Assembly (NCBI GenBank): GCA_004524425.1
Contig: SDNN01000171.1
Coordinates: 1 to 6,232 of the forward strand
DNA length: 6,232 bases
Reading direction: 5' to 3'
Origin: Promethearchaeota archaeon
GTDB lineage: Archaea; Asgardarchaeota; Lokiarchaeia; Sigynarchaeales; SOKP01
Shown here: one piece after another, positions 1 through 5,483 of the stretch
How the letters are laid out: every line of letters starts with the position of its first letter
How positions within the stretch are numbered: the first letter of the stretch is position 1
Program-made: the position numbers and the translations under genes
Notes under the pieces: generated by a model
Seen by the model: the letters and a program-made list of their open reading frames with translations, nothing else
What the model was told of the DNA's origin: nothing
Databases searched by the model: none

Positions 1-302
1 AGTGATTCTTCAGCACTTTTGTCGTACAAATTGGCCAAGGTAGCTTTATCTTTGTAATAAATGGTAACGTTTGGATCATCAATTTCCCCCTCATGTACGG
101 TCATTTTACCATCCTCGAAAATCAGATAAACCTTAACGGCACCATCACGGGTTTTAAATTGATATTTGGCATTAAATACAAAACCCGTCTTATCATTCTT
201 TATTTCCCGCCGCATCTTTCTACGAGTGTCAAATACCATTCCCAGTAAGTTTAATGATTCCTTAAAGTTCTCAATTTTTTCATCTATTTCTGCTTCATTC
301 AT
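1..302 (-). CDS. SCP2-like (sterol-carrier/lipid-transfer) domain protein, 3' end cut by window edge
   Basis: I translated this frame from the minus strand. It gives 100 residues starting MNEAEIDEKIENF and runs off the window, so the C-terminus is missing. The start is well fixed: an in-frame TGA lies two codons upstream (TGA AAA ATG), and GAGG (plus-strand 311-314) sits 8 nt before the ATG. The first ~35 residues are charged and helical (KMRREIK near 29-35). Residues ~45-95 have the SCP2 pattern: alternating strands, a DG turn, 'FEDGKMTVHEGE' and then 'DDPNVTIYYKD', which resembles the usual 'DGKLxVxxGExxxPDVTI' stretch before the lipid-pocket helix. SCP2 domains are ~100 residues and bind sterols, fatty acids or acyl-CoA; alone they are soluble carriers with no catalysis. 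No signal peptide or membrane segment is visible. That it is coding is nearly certain; the family call is by eye and moderate. It is divergent from the AOR gene at 625. Confidence 0.68.
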   Translation of the reverse strand, partial: MNEAEIDEKIENFKESLNLLGMVFDTRRKMRREIKNDKTGFVFNAKYQFKTRDGAVKVYLIFEDGKMTVHEGEIDDPNVTIYYKDKATLANLYDKSAEES

Positions 303-354
303 TTTTCAATCCTCAATCTTTTAGATAATAAACTAATTTTGTAGGAATTCAAGC

Positions 355-387
355 TAAAGTATAAAGCGAACCATCTTTTATACTTTA
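355..387. promoter_or_regulatory. Perfect 11-bp inverted repeat, candidate operator of the SCP2-like gene
   Basis: TAAAGTATAAA (355-365) and TTTATACTTTA (377-387) are exact reverse complements separated by 11 nt (366-376). The arm centres are 22 bp apart, about two helical turns, as expected for a dimeric regulator binding one face of the DNA. The repeat lies 53-85 bp upstream of the SCP2-like start. Its arms contain minus-strand TATA-like strings (TATAAAA at 382-376, TTTATA at 365-360) that would put transcription starts near 353 or 337. A bound protein would therefore overlap that promoter. It could instead be a weak AT-rich hairpin. Confidence 0.45.
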
Positions 388-589
388 AAATTTCTTAAAT
401 TCGTACAAGTAATAATATAAAATTGTTCTTTAAAATTATATAAATATTGGTTTTTTACCAAATAAGTCAGTCTTTATATAACTTTACATGTTCATCACAT
501 GAAGAAGATGCTTTTTTACTAAATTGAGTAATTCATAAGCCAAATGTTTATTAATCTTCCATTTTAGTACTCACATAGTTTATTATCTT

Positions 590-607
590 ACTATTTATAA
601 AAATAGT
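590..607 (+). promoter_or_regulatory. TATA-like box inside a palindrome, upstream of AOR 1
   Basis: ACTATTT (590-596) and AAATAGT (601-607) are exact inverted repeats around ATAA. The TATA-like string TTTATAAAA (594-602) runs through the centre. A box here predicts a transcription start at about 622-625, almost on the ATG at 625. That would exclude the GGGGAT (613-618) Shine-Dalgarno-like site 6 nt before the ATG. Either the gene is near-leaderless or another box (for example TTTATATA at 473-480) is used. The promoter assignment is tentative. Confidence 0.35.
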
Positions 608-624
608 CTTATGGGGATATTTAT

Positions 625-2463
625 ATGTCAAATGGATTTATGGGTAAAATATTATGGATTGATCTTTCTGAAGAATCAATAAAAGAAGAAGAACTGCCAG
701 AAGAGAGGTATAGGCAATATTTAGGTGGTTATGGATTAGCAAGCAAATTGATTTATGAGAACATGCCACCTAAAGCAGATCCGCTTGGTCCTGAAGCATT
801 ATTAGGATTTTTTCCAGGATTATTCACTGGTACGGTCGCACCTTTGACTGGTCGTTTCATGGTTGCAGGAAAATCACCTTTGACTGGTACTTGGGGAGAT
901 TCTAACTGCGGAGGATATTTTGGACCTGAGATTAAAAAATGTGGATATGATGCCATCATCGTGAAAGGAAAAGCAGATAAGCCGAAATATGTTGCGATTA
1001 TTGATGGTGAAACGCAAATTTTAGATGCTTCTGAATTATGGGGATTAGATGTTGTTCAGACGGAAGATAAATTAGCAGAAAAGCATGGTAAAGTGCAAGT
1101 CATGAGCATTGGTCAATCAGGAGAAAAACTCTCCTTAATCTCTGGAATTGTTAATGACAAGGCTAGAATTGCCGGAAGGTCAGGATTTGGTGCCTTGATG
1201 GGTTCCAAAAAGTTAAAAGCTCTCGTACTCAAAGGAAATCAAAAAATTAATTTAGCAAATAAAGATATGCTACTGCAGCTTACAAAGGAGTATAATGAGG
1301 GAATCAATTCAGCCACGTCGGGAGCAATAGTGGCTTGGAAGACCTTGGGAACAACATTCGGCAATGTCATAAGTGCTCAAATAGGTGATACTCCAATTAA
1401 GAATTGGGGTGGCACGAAGGAAGATTTTCCTGTTGAAAAAATGAATAATATTTCAGGGGAGGAGATCACAAAATATAAAGAAAGAGCTTATGGGTGTTTT
1501 TCATGTCCTGTACGTTGTGGAGCAATTATGAAGGTTCCCGAATTAAATCTCGAAGAAACTCATCGCCCTGAATATGAAACTTGTGCAAGTTTCGGACATT
1601 TGTGTCTCAATGATGATCTCATGTCGATATTCATCATAAATGACTTGTGCAATCGAGCAGGTCTAGATACTATCTCAGCGGGAACGGCCGTGGCTTTTGC
1701 CATTGAATGTTATGAGAATGGAATCCTTACTAAAGATGATACCGATGGCTTGGAATTAACCTGGGGAAACTCATCGGCAATTATTGATTTGGTGAAAAAA
1801 ATCATTAATAGAGAAGGTCTTGGAGACATTTTAGCTGATGGAGTAAAAATTGCCTCTAGGAAAATTGGAAAGGGAAGTGAACAATATGCAATTCATTCAC
1901 TGGGTCAAGAACCAGGGATGCATTCTCCAAAGTATTATAAAAGTTTAGGAGCAAGTTTTGCATTTGATCCCACTCCGGGACGACATACCGTTCCCTCGTT
2001 AGATATGGTGGCAGGCGGACCGATGATGAAACCAAATGGATTATTTGAAGGATTAACCTTACCAAAACGTTTCAAAAGACCTGGAGAAGACCGATATGAA
2101 GCAAAAAAACTAGCAGTGACTACTGGCCAAGTCATAGCAAGTGTTGGATTATGTGAATTTATCGAATTCTTTCAAAAATATCCTTTAATTGAATTATTTA
2201 AAGCCATTGTAGGATGGGATGTTACCATGGATGAACTAATTAAAACAGGATTGAGAATCCAAACTCTCAGGCAAGCATTTTCCCTCAGGGAAGGAATAGA
2301 TGTAATTGATAACGAGTTACCGGAAAGAATAGTTGGTATTGACTATTTAGAAGAATACAAAGGGTACTGTGAAAAGATGGGATGGAATCCTGAGAACGCA
2401 TATCCATTAAAGGATACCTTAAATGATTTAAACTTAGATTTTGTCATCCAGGATCTGTATTAA
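625..2463 (+). CDS. Tungsten-dependent aldehyde:ferredoxin oxidoreductase family protein (AOR 1)
   Basis: This is a 612-aa cytoplasmic enzyme of the AOR family, of normal full length. Family members oxidise aldehydes (RCHO + H2O to RCOOH) at a tungsten bis-pterin centre and pass two electrons to ferredoxin through a [4Fe-4S] cluster. The N-terminal AFOR domain spans ~5-205, with 'GRFMVAGKSPLTGTWGDSN' (77-94), 'GGYFGPE' and 'KKLKALVLKG'; the C-terminal domains span ~210-612. Cluster ligands are C291, C294 and C298 (CFSCPVRC) plus C510 in 'ASVGLC' (505-510). The first pterin motif is 'GLDTIS' (346-351), the PEYE motif is at 315-318, and H454 lies in 'DPTPGRHT' (448-455), typical of one AOR subfamily. 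The second pterin motif has A505 where Pyrococcus AOR has Asp. ATG 625 gives the usual 'NGFMGKILxIDL' opening. Substrate is unknown, and a W or Mo centre cannot be read from sequence. Family call near certain. Confidence 0.95.
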   Translation: MSNGFMGKILWIDLSEESIKEEELPEERYRQYLGGYGLASKLIYENMPPKADPLGPEALLGFFPGLFTGTVAPLTGRFMVAGKSPLTGTWGDSNCGGYFGPEIKKCGYDAIIVKGKADKPKYVAIIDGETQILDASELWGLDVVQTEDKLAEKHGKVQVMSIGQSGEKLSLISGIVNDKARIAGRSGFGALMGSKKLKALVLKGNQKINLANKDMLLQLTKEYNEGINSATSGAIVAWKTLGTTFGNVISAQIGDTPIKNWGGTKEDFPVEKMNNISGEEITKYKERAYGCFSCPVRCGAIMKVPELNLEETHRPEYETCASFGHLCLNDDLMSIFIINDLCNRAGLDTISAGTAVAFAIECYENGILTKDDTDGLELTWGNSSAIIDLVKKIINREGLGDILADGVKIASRKIGKGSEQYAIHSLGQEPGMHSPKYYKSLGASFAFDPTPGRHTVPSLDMVAGGPMMKPNGLFEGLTLPKRFKRPGEDRYEAKKLAVTTGQVIASVGLCEFIEFFQKYPLIELFKAIVGWDVTMDELIKTGLRIQTLRQAFSLREGIDVIDNELPERIVGIDYLEEYKGYCEKMGWNPENAYPLKDTLNDLNLDFVIQDLY

Positions 2464-2482
2464 TTTTTTAACTCTTTTTTTT
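2464..2482 (+). terminator. T-tract terminator of AOR 1
   Basis: T6 (2464-2469) begins directly after the TAA stop and T8 follows at 2475-2482, with no GC-rich hairpin. Oligo-T runs on the non-template strand are the usual archaeal termination signal. Confidence 0.6.
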
Positions 2483-2499
2483 CCCTTTTATTAAAATCT

Positions 2500-2508
2500 A
2501 AAAAAAAA
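2500..2508 (-). terminator. T9 terminator of AOR 2
   Basis: The plus strand carries A9 here, so transcripts from the minus-strand AOR 2 meet T9 about 26 nt after their stop. With the T-runs at 2464-2482, it separates two convergent genes inside a 70-bp gap. Confidence 0.55.
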
Positions 2509-2533
2509 GGATACTAAGGAAAAATAACATGCA

Positions 2534-4342
2534 TTAGTCCTGAGGAGCTCCTTTAGCATTCCAGCTTCTTAGTTTGTAGTATTGTTCAACCATGTCTTTG
2601 AGAGGAGGGACATTCTTTTTGGTGCCGCCTTTTGAAATAGGAGTAAAATATCTGGCTCCTACGGTATCATCATCCTTGGTGATGCCACATTTCATGTTAT
2701 ATTTTCTCTTGAGATTAAATATATCCTCTCCAGCCTTCATCCATGAATCATTATCATAGTTGCGTCCAGTTACTGCGCTTAACGCGTTTACCCACGGGCC
2801 TATTTTATCCGTGTAATGAAAACCAAATATGCATCCACCACAGGCAGTAAGTGCCTCGCTTGCGTCTTGTATTTTTTTGACAGCTTCTATTGCATCATCA
2901 CCGGCGCTAAATGCATCTATTCTTTCATCCAGCCCAATATCCTTTTTTAAATTCATCACGAATGATAAATGCAAGGGCTCAAAACAATGATATGCCCCGC
3001 GAGAATTAGTTGCATAATCTAGAGCAGTCATGTTATTTGCTCGTGGCTCATGCGCGGGAACTTCAAGTTTCTTGCCAGTCGTATTTAAATCTTCGGGAAG
3101 GTCCTTGTTTTTTATGAATCTACTCACTCCTTCGGCTAAATCATTTCCAATGCCTTCACGATGCACGACCATGTCAATTAATTTATCTATAGGTTCTGTA
3201 GCACCCCAAATTACAAATTCATTCTCATTCTCTGGATTCTTTTTAAATCCTAAATCCTCGGGATTTACATCCAATAAGTTTCTCTCCAATACCTCAAGAA
3301 AAACTCCTAATGTATTTCCTAAGGATATGCAGTCTATTCCGTGATCATTTAAAATGCCATTCCATTTGATGAGCGCTTCAAGATCATCGATAAATAAGTT
3401 AGAACCCATCATTGCGAGCATTTCATATTCTGGCCACGCAACCCAGTCTCCTTCATATTCAATCTTGCCCCTACAAGCCACCGGACAATTGAAACATCCA
3501 TAGTGCTTAATTTCACCACGCTCTTTTACTGCATATGCACCTATGCTTTTTGTACCCTTCCAGCGACTTAGTGAAAAGTTCTTAATTGGCACATCCCCAG
3601 CGCTCACATAATTATCCATGTGTACTAAGGTGCCTAATTCGGTCATTACCTGTGCATGAGGGGTTTCTTTAGCCATCTGCCTCATTTCTTTTATAGGCTC
3701 AGATAATGCGTTCTTATCATGAACGGGTATTTTATTAGTTCCTCTCACAGCTATAGCTTTTAATTTCTTACTTCCCATCACTGCTCCCATTCCCGTTCTT
3801 CCTGCAGCATGATCTCCTTCGCTCATTATGGAAGCATATTTGACTAAGTTTTCTCCGGCAGGTCCAATCGACGCTATTTTAATCTTATCATCACTAAGCA
3901 TTTTTTTTATTTGATCTTCCGTTTCATAAATCCCCTTTCCCCATAAATCAGTGGCATCTTTTAGCTCCGCTTTTCCATCACTAATCCATAAAAATACAGG
4001 TTTTTCGCTTTTTCCTTTAATAATGACGTGATCAAATCCAGCTGATTTTAATTCTTTACCAAAAAATCCTCCTGCTGAGGATTCACCGATAATATCAGTT
4101 AAAGGTGACTTGGCCATCAAAAAATGCCTCCCACAAAAGGGAACGGGAGTTCCACATAATGGACCAACGGAAAAGATTAATAAATTTTGTCCATCATAAG
4201 CGTCGATGTCAGCAGGAACTTCTCTAGTAAAAATGGCCGCTGCGACACCTGCTCCACCTATGTATTTATTTTCATCCTCTTCCTTAACTTCTTCTATGCG
4301 AATATCTTGAGAATCTAAATTAACTCTAAGTATTTTACTCAT
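2534..4342 (-). CDS. Aldehyde:ferredoxin oxidoreductase family protein, second subfamily (AOR 2)
   Basis: This is a 602-aa cytoplasmic tungstoenzyme-type oxidoreductase from ATG 4342 (MSKILRVNLD). A GTG at 4354 would add four residues but lies inside the Shine-Dalgarno, so I reject it. Order: AFOR N-terminal domain ~1-205 ('GRHFLMAKSPLT' 71-82, 'GESSAGGFFGKELK' 86-99, 'GRTGMGAVMGSKKLKAIAV'), then the C-terminal domains. Cluster cysteines are C283, C286 and C290 (CFNCPVAC), with C504 in 'ACGGC' (500-504) as the likely fourth ligand; C501 forms an extra CxxC. Other marks are PEYE (304-307), 'HGIDCIS' (334-340), 'HEPRA' (431-435) and 'DYATNSRGAYH' (442-452), where H452 is the probable active-site His region. 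It differs from AOR 1 at the active-site loops (YATNSRGAYH against DPTPGRH), so it is not a recent duplicate and probably takes another substrate. Substrate unknown. It is convergent with AOR 1 and divergent from the SDR gene. Confidence 0.95.
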   Translation of the reverse strand: MSKILRVNLDSQDIRIEEVKEEDENKYIGGAGVAAAIFTREVPADIDAYDGQNLLIFSVGPLCGTPVPFCGRHFLMAKSPLTDIIGESSAGGFFGKELKSAGFDHVIIKGKSEKPVFLWISDGKAELKDATDLWGKGIYETEDQIKKMLSDDKIKIASIGPAGENLVKYASIMSEGDHAAGRTGMGAVMGSKKLKAIAVRGTNKIPVHDKNALSEPIKEMRQMAKETPHAQVMTELGTLVHMDNYVSAGDVPIKNFSLSRWKGTKSIGAYAVKERGEIKHYGCFNCPVACRGKIEYEGDWVAWPEYEMLAMMGSNLFIDDLEALIKWNGILNDHGIDCISLGNTLGVFLEVLERNLLDVNPEDLGFKKNPENENEFVIWGATEPIDKLIDMVVHREGIGNDLAEGVSRFIKNKDLPEDLNTTGKKLEVPAHEPRANNMTALDYATNSRGAYHCFEPLHLSFVMNLKKDIGLDERIDAFSAGDDAIEAVKKIQDASEALTACGGCIFGFHYTDKIGPWVNALSAVTGRNYDNDSWMKAGEDIFNLKRKYNMKCGITKDDDTVGARYFTPISKGGTKKNVPPLKDMVEQYYKLRSWNAKGAPQD

Positions 4343-4348
4343 AAATAT

Positions 4349-4356
4349 ATCCACCT
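4349..4356 (-). promoter_or_regulatory. Ribosome-binding site that fixes the AOR 2 start
   Basis: On the minus strand AGGTGGAT precedes ATG 4342; its AGGTG core ends 9 nt before the ATG. The in-frame GTG at 4354-4352 is part of this motif, so starting there would leave the gene without a ribosome-binding site. The AOR family normally opens with a short segment like MxxKILRVNL, which agrees with 4342. Confidence 0.7.
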
Positions 4357-4371
4357 TTTATATTTGTCTTA

Positions 4372-4393
4372 ATCTATATTTTATATTATAGAT
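4372..4393 (-). promoter_or_regulatory. Inverted repeat around a TATA-like box, upstream of AOR 2
   Basis: ATCTATA (4372-4378) and TATAGAT (4387-4393) are exact inverted repeats with an 8-nt spacer. Read on the minus strand, the spacer is ATATAAAA, a TATA-like box. A start ~25 nt downstream falls near 4357, just including the Shine-Dalgarno and giving a ~15-nt leader. This makes a plausible promoter, possibly with an overlapping operator. The surroundings are so AT-rich that chance repeats are likely. Confidence 0.35.
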
Positions 4394-4473
4394 ATTAGAT
4401 TTTGCCTATTATATAATTAACTCTTCTTATGACCTATCTCATCAAAAAAGCTAATAAAATATAACAAAATTTC

Positions 4474-4480
4474 TTTTATA
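4474..4480 (+). promoter_or_regulatory. Possible TATA box of the SDR gene
   Basis: TTTTATA is preceded by an A-rich stretch (AACAAAA) that could act as the BRE. It predicts a start near 4503 and a ~60-nt leader. Other AT-rich strings (for example ATTATATC at 4501-4508) compete, so the choice is weak. Confidence 0.3.
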
Positions 4481-4550
4481 GTGTTCTTACTGCTTCTTTA
4501 ATTATATCATAATTGTAAATGAAATTTAGAAATAGCCATTAATTCTTAAA

Positions 4551-4557
4551 AGGAGTG
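4551..4557 (+). promoter_or_regulatory. Shine-Dalgarno of the SDR gene
   Basis: AGGAGTG, preceded by AAA, carries the AGGAG core ending 9 nt before ATG 4565. It is the strongest ribosome-binding site in the window and supports that start. Confidence 0.7.
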
Positions 4558-4564
4558 TTATTAA

Positions 4565-5404
4565 ATGCCAGATTTAAAGGGAAAAACGCTTTTCATCACG
4601 GGAGCTAGCAGGGGTATTGGAAAAGCTATAGCTGTTCGCGCAGCAAGAGATGGTGCTAATATTGTAATAGTTGCAAAGACCGCGGAACCCCATCCTAAAT
4701 TGCCAGGAACAATATATACTGCCGCAGAAGAGGTTCAACAAGCAGGAGGTAAAGCATTACCCCGAGTGGGTGATATTCGATTTGAAGATCAAGTTAAGGC
4801 TGCGGTTGATGCTGCGATTGATAAATTTGGAGGCATCGATGTGCTTGTAAACGATGCCAGCGCTATTAGCTTAACCCCTACATTGGAAACCAAAATGAAG
4901 CGATTTGATTTAATGTTTTCCGTAAATGTGAGGGGAACATTCTTATGTTCTAAGTTATGCATACCTTATCTAAAAGAATCAGAAAACGCCCACATATTAA
5001 ACATGTCACCTCCCTTGAACATGGATCCAAAGTGGTTTGAGCACCATTTAGCATACACTATGTCCAAATACGGAATGAGCATGTGCGTGCTAGGCATGGC
5101 AGAAGAGTTCAAAAAAGATGGAATCGCAGTGAATGCCCTATGGCCAAGGACGGCCATTGCCACGGCAGCTGTAAGAAACTTATTAGGCGGCAAAGCAGCC
5201 GTAAATCATTCAAGAAAACCAGAAATTGTTGCTGAAGCAGCATATCTAATTATTACTCAAAATAGTAGGGAATGTACGGGTAATTTTTTTATTGATGATG
5301 AGGTGTTAATTGAGCACGGAATTACTGATTTGAGTAAATACTCGGTAGCACCAGGAGAGAAATTAATTCCTGATTTCTTTCTCTATGGAGGCGGCGAAAC
5401 CTAA
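4565..5404 (+). CDS. HSDL2-like short-chain dehydrogenase/reductase (SDR), without the SCP2 domain
   Basis: This is a 279-aa soluble classical SDR that should interconvert a hydroxyl and a carbonyl group with NAD(P)(H). The Rossmann nucleotide motif is TGASRGIG (12-19). The usual NNAG is NDAS (96-99), then N121, and catalytic S148, Y164 and K168 (YxxxK). Many stretches match what I recall of human HSDL2: 'TGASRGIGKAIA', 'PHPKLPGTIYTAAEE' (42-56), 'ASAISLTPTL' (98-107), 'NMSPPLN' (146-152), 'YGMSMCVLGMAEEF' (169-182), 'IAVNALWPRTAI' (187-198) and 'TGNFFIDDEVL' (238-248). Human HSDL2 continues into an SCP2 domain with a peroxisomal signal; this protein stops right after the SDR fold ('PDFFLYGGGET'). 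A separate SCP2-like gene lies at 1-302. R16 and the K38-T39 pair are compatible with NADP(H), but that is a guess. Natural substrate unknown. It has its own ribosome-binding site and terminator, so it is monocistronic. Confidence 0.93.
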   Translation: MPDLKGKTLFITGASRGIGKAIAVRAARDGANIVIVAKTAEPHPKLPGTIYTAAEEVQQAGGKALPRVGDIRFEDQVKAAVDAAIDKFGGIDVLVNDASAISLTPTLETKMKRFDLMFSVNVRGTFLCSKLCIPYLKESENAHILNMSPPLNMDPKWFEHHLAYTMSKYGMSMCVLGMAEEFKKDGIAVNALWPRTAIATAAVRNLLGGKAAVNHSRKPEIVAEAAYLIITQNSRECTGNFFIDDEVLIEHGITDLSKYSVAPGEKLIPDFFLYGGGET

Positions 5405-5418
5405 CCTCATTTAATATA

Positions 5419-5427
5419 TTTTTTTTT
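5419..5427 (+). terminator. T9 terminator of the SDR gene
   Basis: An uninterrupted T9 run begins 15 nt after the TAA stop with no stable hairpin before it, the archaeal pattern. It separates the SDR gene from the membrane-protein gene, which has its own TATA box. Confidence 0.6.
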
Positions 5428-5453
5428 CTCTAAATACTTTCTTAAAACCAAAA

Positions 5454-5461
5454 TTTAAATA
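5454..5461 (+). promoter_or_regulatory. TATA box of the membrane-protein gene, predicting a leaderless mRNA
   Basis: TTTAAATA is preceded by the A-rich BRE-like ACCAAAA. Its centre is about 26 nt before ATG 5484, so transcription should start at or within a couple of bases of the start codon. The 5462-5483 spacer has no Shine-Dalgarno-like purine run, which agrees with leaderless translation. Confidence 0.6.
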
Positions 5462-5483
5462 ACATCAGTTAAACTACAAACTT

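Larger units (their letters stand above)
303..624. other. Divergent intergenic region, 322 bp, non-coding
   Basis: No credible reading frame is visible on either strand; ATGs here run into stops after a few codons. It is very AT-rich and carries the promoters of the SCP2-like gene (leftward) and AOR 1 (rightward). Besides the inverted repeats listed separately, it holds a consensus-like archaeal box A, TTTATATA at 473-480, which could serve as a distal promoter for AOR 1 with a ~120-nt leader. It also holds a small hairpin, TTGGT/ACCAA at 447-451 and 457-461 with a T5 loop, of unknown role. I see no riboswitch or small RNA I can name. Confidence 0.75.

Noticed and set aside
447..461. Small hairpin TTGGT/ACCAA with T5 loop
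   Set aside because: Only 5 bp of stem and no gene reads into it from either side, so I cannot support it as a terminator or regulatory RNA.
488..504. CATGT/ACATG inverted repeat
   Set aside because: Five-base arms with a short spacer in AT-rich DNA; too weak to call an operator.
611..682. ATG at 611 as an alternative start or upstream small ORF before AOR 1
   Set aside because: It is out of frame with AOR 1 and reaches a TAA after 23 codons. The GGGG after this ATG is better read as the AOR 1 ribosome-binding site.
753..2135. Minus-strand open frames of 66-69 codons within AOR 1 (753-959, 1856-2065, 1935-2135)
   Set aside because: All are antisense to a well-conserved enzyme, partly overlap one another and have no sensible product.
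625..2463. AOR 1 as BamB, the active-site subunit of class II benzoyl-CoA reductase
   Set aside because: No partner subunits (BamC and others) are nearby and the length and loops fit general AORs, so a specific assignment is not supported.
3030..3344. 104-codon open frame on the plus strand
   Set aside because: It lies wholly inside AOR 2 on the opposite strand, has no ribosome-binding site, and its low-complexity Ser/Pro/Phe-rich product has no family look. It is a shadow of the AOR 2 codons.
4966..5193. 75-codon minus-strand frame inside the SDR gene
   Set aside because: It is antisense to conserved SDR motifs including the YxxxK region; the coding signal belongs to the SDR.
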